A DNA stretch of 43,478 nucleotides from assembly GCA_021847425.1 (NCBI GenBank), contig JAJZRF010000023.1, positions 1 through 43,478 of the forward strand, read 5' to 3'. Below are positions 41,706-43,478 of this stretch, one piece after another. The notes beneath the pieces are model-generated. The model was not told the origin of the DNA. It did no database searches and saw only the letters and a list, made by a program, of their open reading frames with translations. The position numbers were made by a program, and so were the translations under genes. Each line of letters starts with the position of its first letter. Within the stretch, counting starts at the first letter, position 1. The stretch comes from Deltaproteobacteria bacterium (GTDB taxonomy: Bacteria; Desulfobacterota; Desulfobulbia; Desulfobulbales; Desulfurivibrionaceae).

Positions 41706-42629
41706 CTACTGACACTGAATCGCACGGGTGGCAGGGGGCTTGGCGGGAATCTCGATTCCTTCCTTTGTCCCCTGTCCCGGCTGTTCTCCTTGCCCAGACT
41801 GTTCGGATTGTCCTGTCTTTCCAGATTGCGGTCCCTGCTTCCCTGTTTGTTTCTGTTCAGGTTTCTCCTTCTCTCCCCCTTGTTTTTCTGAAGCAGGGGT
41901 GCTCTTGTCTTTGCTTTCCGTGCCTTTCTGTGGAGCCAAGGCGCCCCGCAACGCCGGGTCGGCAACGAGGATCGGTGGCGGCTCCGGCAACCGGACAGTC
42001 ACTTTGGCTGGGGAGGTGTAGCCGTACTGACCAGGTCCGAACTGCTTCTTGCCTACCACGGTCTGGCCGGCATTGGTGGCGGTGTAGAGACCGTCCGGGG
42101 GGGCGCTGACCCCTATGTTGGTAAGATCCAGGCAGTCTCCTGCGCAGAAGCGCCCCTCATGGTCTGTGCCTCGGATGCCGATGGTGGCCACCGGGGTTTT
42201 GATCTTGACATTGTCCTTATTGGCATGGCCGATGGCGCCGGTAACCGAACGGAAACCGCCCTTGACCAGAGAGAACTTGCTCTCATCCTGCTGCTTGTTG
42301 CCGGTGTGCTTGTAAGAGTCGATAACAAAGCGGGTGGAGGGCCGCAGGAAGATTATGCCTTGGTCGCTGAAGACGATGCGCACCCGGGAGTTGGGGCCGG
42401 TGCTGATGATGTCGCCGCTAAAGACCGGTCCATCCTTTTCCAGGGTGCGGATGGCACCGTCCGCACCGGCCACGGTCACTTGACCGGCCACCGCCTCAAC
42501 CTTGCCGGCGGGTTCTGCAGCCTGAGCCATCCCGGGGGAAGAGAGCGATATCAGGGCAAGGGTAAGGGCGATGAGGCTGAGCCGAAAAAGCCACTGTAGT
42601 CCGATGGGGGGTTTTCTGGTTTTCATCAT
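41706..42629 (-). CDS. Secreted FecR-domain protein
   Basis: The 307-aa protein has a signal peptide (hydrophobic LFRLSLIALTLALISL then SPGMAQAAE). A FecR-type domain at about 40-150 has VEAVAGQVTV, SGDIISTGPNSRVRIVFSD and KTPVATIGIRGTDHEG, the hallmark of periplasmic or surface FecR-like modules. Two Cys (CAGDC) follow at about 160, then a linker and a low-complexity Gln/Gly/Lys/Glu/Pro-rich tail that ends in Cys-Gln. Stand-alone FecR proteins of this kind are not iron sensors; they are often next to large exoproteins. Its ATG overlaps the stop of the upstream repeat-protein gene (ATGA), so translation is coupled, and it faces the CHASE2 cyclase. Confidence 0.88.
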   Translation of the reverse strand: MMKTRKPPIGLQWLFRLSLIALTLALISLSSPGMAQAAEPAGKVEAVAGQVTVAGADGAIRTLEKDGPVFSGDIISTGPNSRVRIVFSDQGIIFLRPSTRFVIDSYKHTGNKQQDESKFSLVKGGFRSVTGAIGHANKDNVKIKTPVATIGIRGTDHEGRFCAGDCLDLTNIGVSAPPDGLYTATNAGQTVVGKKQFGPGQYGYTSPAKVTVRLPEPPPILVADPALRGALAPQKGTESKDKSTPASEKQGGEKEKPEQKQTGKQGPQSGKTGQSEQSGQGEQPGQGTKEGIEIPAKPPATRAIQCQ

Positions 42630-43478
42630 TTGCACACCATGTTTTGACCGGCAACGCCGCCGCCACCGAGATCGAAGATCGGTTGTTTGGCCAGTGGGAG
42701 TTCCTGAGAGGCTGTGGTAAGGGATGCGCCTTCTGCTTTGCGTTCTTTTTTTTCTTCCTTATTGCCATTGCCGGAAACGCCGTTTGATTCAGAAGAAGCG
42801 GGTTGTTCAGGGGGCTGGGGCTGGATACCTATACCGATCGCCGCAGTTTGGGTTGGCACCACGGGAGCCACGGTTACCACGGCCTGGATGGTTGCCGTTA
42901 TCTGTGTTGGTGGCGTTTCAATCAGCGCCGGAGGTAAAACCGCGGTGCAGCCGGGAGCGGTAGGGTCGATGGTGCAGGTGCTAAAGGATGGTAATACCGT
43001 AGTGCAACCAGGCGTCGTAGGGGTTGCCGTGCAGGTTGCCAGGGTCGGAAGTACGGCAGTGCAGCCGGGTGCGGCTGGGTTTGTGGTGCAGGTGTCCAGA
43101 CTGGGCAATACGGCAATGCATCCTGGCGCCGTAGGAGTTGCAGTGCAGGTCGCCAGGGTCGGGAGTACGGCAGTGCAGCCGGGTGCGGTTGGGTTTGTGG
43201 TGCATGTGTCCAGACTGGGCAATACGGCAATGCAACCAGGAGCCGTAGGAGTTGCAGTGCAGGTCGCAAGGGTCGGCAAGACCGCAGTACATCCGGGTGC
43301 TGTAGGGGTTGCAGTGCAGGTTGCCAAGGTCGGAAGTACGGCAGCGCAGCCGGCTGCGGTTGGGTTTGTGGTACAGGTGTCCAGACTAGGCAATACGGCG
43401 GTGCAACCAGGAGCCGTAGGGGTCGCAGTGCAGGTGGCAAGGGTCGGCAAGACCGCAGTACATCCGGGTGCTGTAGGG
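42626..43478 (-). CDS. Cys-pair repeat surface protein, C-terminal part (runs off right edge)
   Basis: The frame is open from the window edge to a stop at 42626; the start lies beyond the window. Nine full repeats and part of a tenth, each 19 aa, make up the visible upstream part (minus strand 43478-42932). They follow the pattern (T/S)LxTCTxxPTAPGCTAVLP, with two Cys spaced by eight residues in each repeat. A Pro/Thr-rich linker, a basic stretch (KEEKKERKAEG) and the tail IFDLGGGGVAGQNMVCK end the protein. Similar repeats occur near the C-termini of filamentous-haemagglutinin-like exoproteins, from memory. Its stop overlaps the FecR start, so the two are one operon. The identity of the N-terminal part is unknown. 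Confidence 0.75.
   Translation of the reverse strand, partial: PTAPGCTAVLPTLATCTATPTAPGCTAVLPSLDTCTTNPTAAGCAAVLPTLATCTATPTAPGCTAVLPTLATCTATPTAPGCIAVLPSLDTCTTNPTAPGCTAVLPTLATCTATPTAPGCIAVLPSLDTCTTNPAAPGCTAVLPTLATCTATPTTPGCTTVLPSFSTCTIDPTAPGCTAVLPPALIETPPTQITATIQAVVTVAPVVPTQTAAIGIGIQPQPPEQPASSESNGVSGNGNKEEKKERKAEGASLTTASQELPLAKQPIFDLGGGGVAGQNMVCK
42932..43478 (-). repeat. 57-bp tandem repeat array coding the 19-aa Cys-pair repeats
   Basis: At least 9.5 consecutive copies of a 57-bp unit are in frame with the coding sequence. Two subtypes (SLDTCTTNP- and TLATCTATP-type) partly alternate, and nucleotide similarity between copies is high. The array continues beyond the window. Confidence 0.85.

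Noticed and set aside
42932-43478. CRISPR-like regular repeat array
   Set aside because: The units are contiguous with no unique spacers, 57 bp long, and code an in-frame 19-aa repeat.

Overview
The window reads as a chromosomal segment of a Gram-negative bacterium, most likely a Desulfobacterota (deltaproteobacterial) sulfate-reducer relative near Desulfobulbales. The reasons are the gene order ispE / tRNA-Gln / prs / rplY (CTC-type L25) / pth / carD / rluD-type / coaE, a DUF1844 protein, a stand-alone IMP cyclohydrolase, a MEMO/AmrB protein and several PAS-GGDEF proteins. The lineage is inferred from gene content and was not checked by any search.

Region 1 (1-17100) is an accessory type I secretion (T1SS) locus. 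A fragment of an IS3-like transposase lies at the left edge. An HlyB-type ABC exporter (458-2623) and an HlyD-type adaptor (15574-17100) bracket about 13 kb of cargo. The cargo looks like three repeated modules, each an exported small protein followed by an RTX protein: a truncated lipoprotein plus a headless, frameshifted RTX remnant; an intact periplasmic paralogue plus a 541-aa RTX lipase; and a second, unrelated exported protein plus a 2330-aa RTX/VCBS-type lipase. A REP-associated (Y1/RAYT) transposase with 17-bp inverted ends sits in the broken first module. No TolC-like gene is visible. The possibly new biology here is a T1SS-delivered lipase family paired with candidate periplasmic partner or immunity proteins.

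Region 2 (17101-28896) is mostly housekeeping. It holds tRNA-Gln(CUG), amrB, cysS, a small uncharacterised protein, serA, a DUF1844 protein, ispE, tRNA-Gln(UUG), prs, rplY, pth, carD, an RluD-family pseudouridine synthase and coaE. Several sigma70-like promoters and three good intrinsic terminators separate the units.

Region 3 (28897-41562) mixes signalling and metabolism. Two tandem paralogous PAS-GGDEF diguanylate cyclases (one membrane-anchored, one soluble) are followed by folE2 on the opposite strand and an Hsp15-like S4 protein; the intergenic region between these last two carries strikingly large stem-loops. Next come single-domain purH, purN, pyrR, a divergent GAF/histidine-kinase-like protein, a rhomboid protease, trxB and a CHASE2 adenylate/guanylate cyclase.

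Region 4 (41563-43478) faces the cyclase. It contains a REP-like palindrome, a secreted FecR-domain protein and, translationally coupled upstream of it, the 3' end of a large protein made of 19-aa Cys-pair repeats encoded by 57-bp tandem DNA repeats that run off the window.
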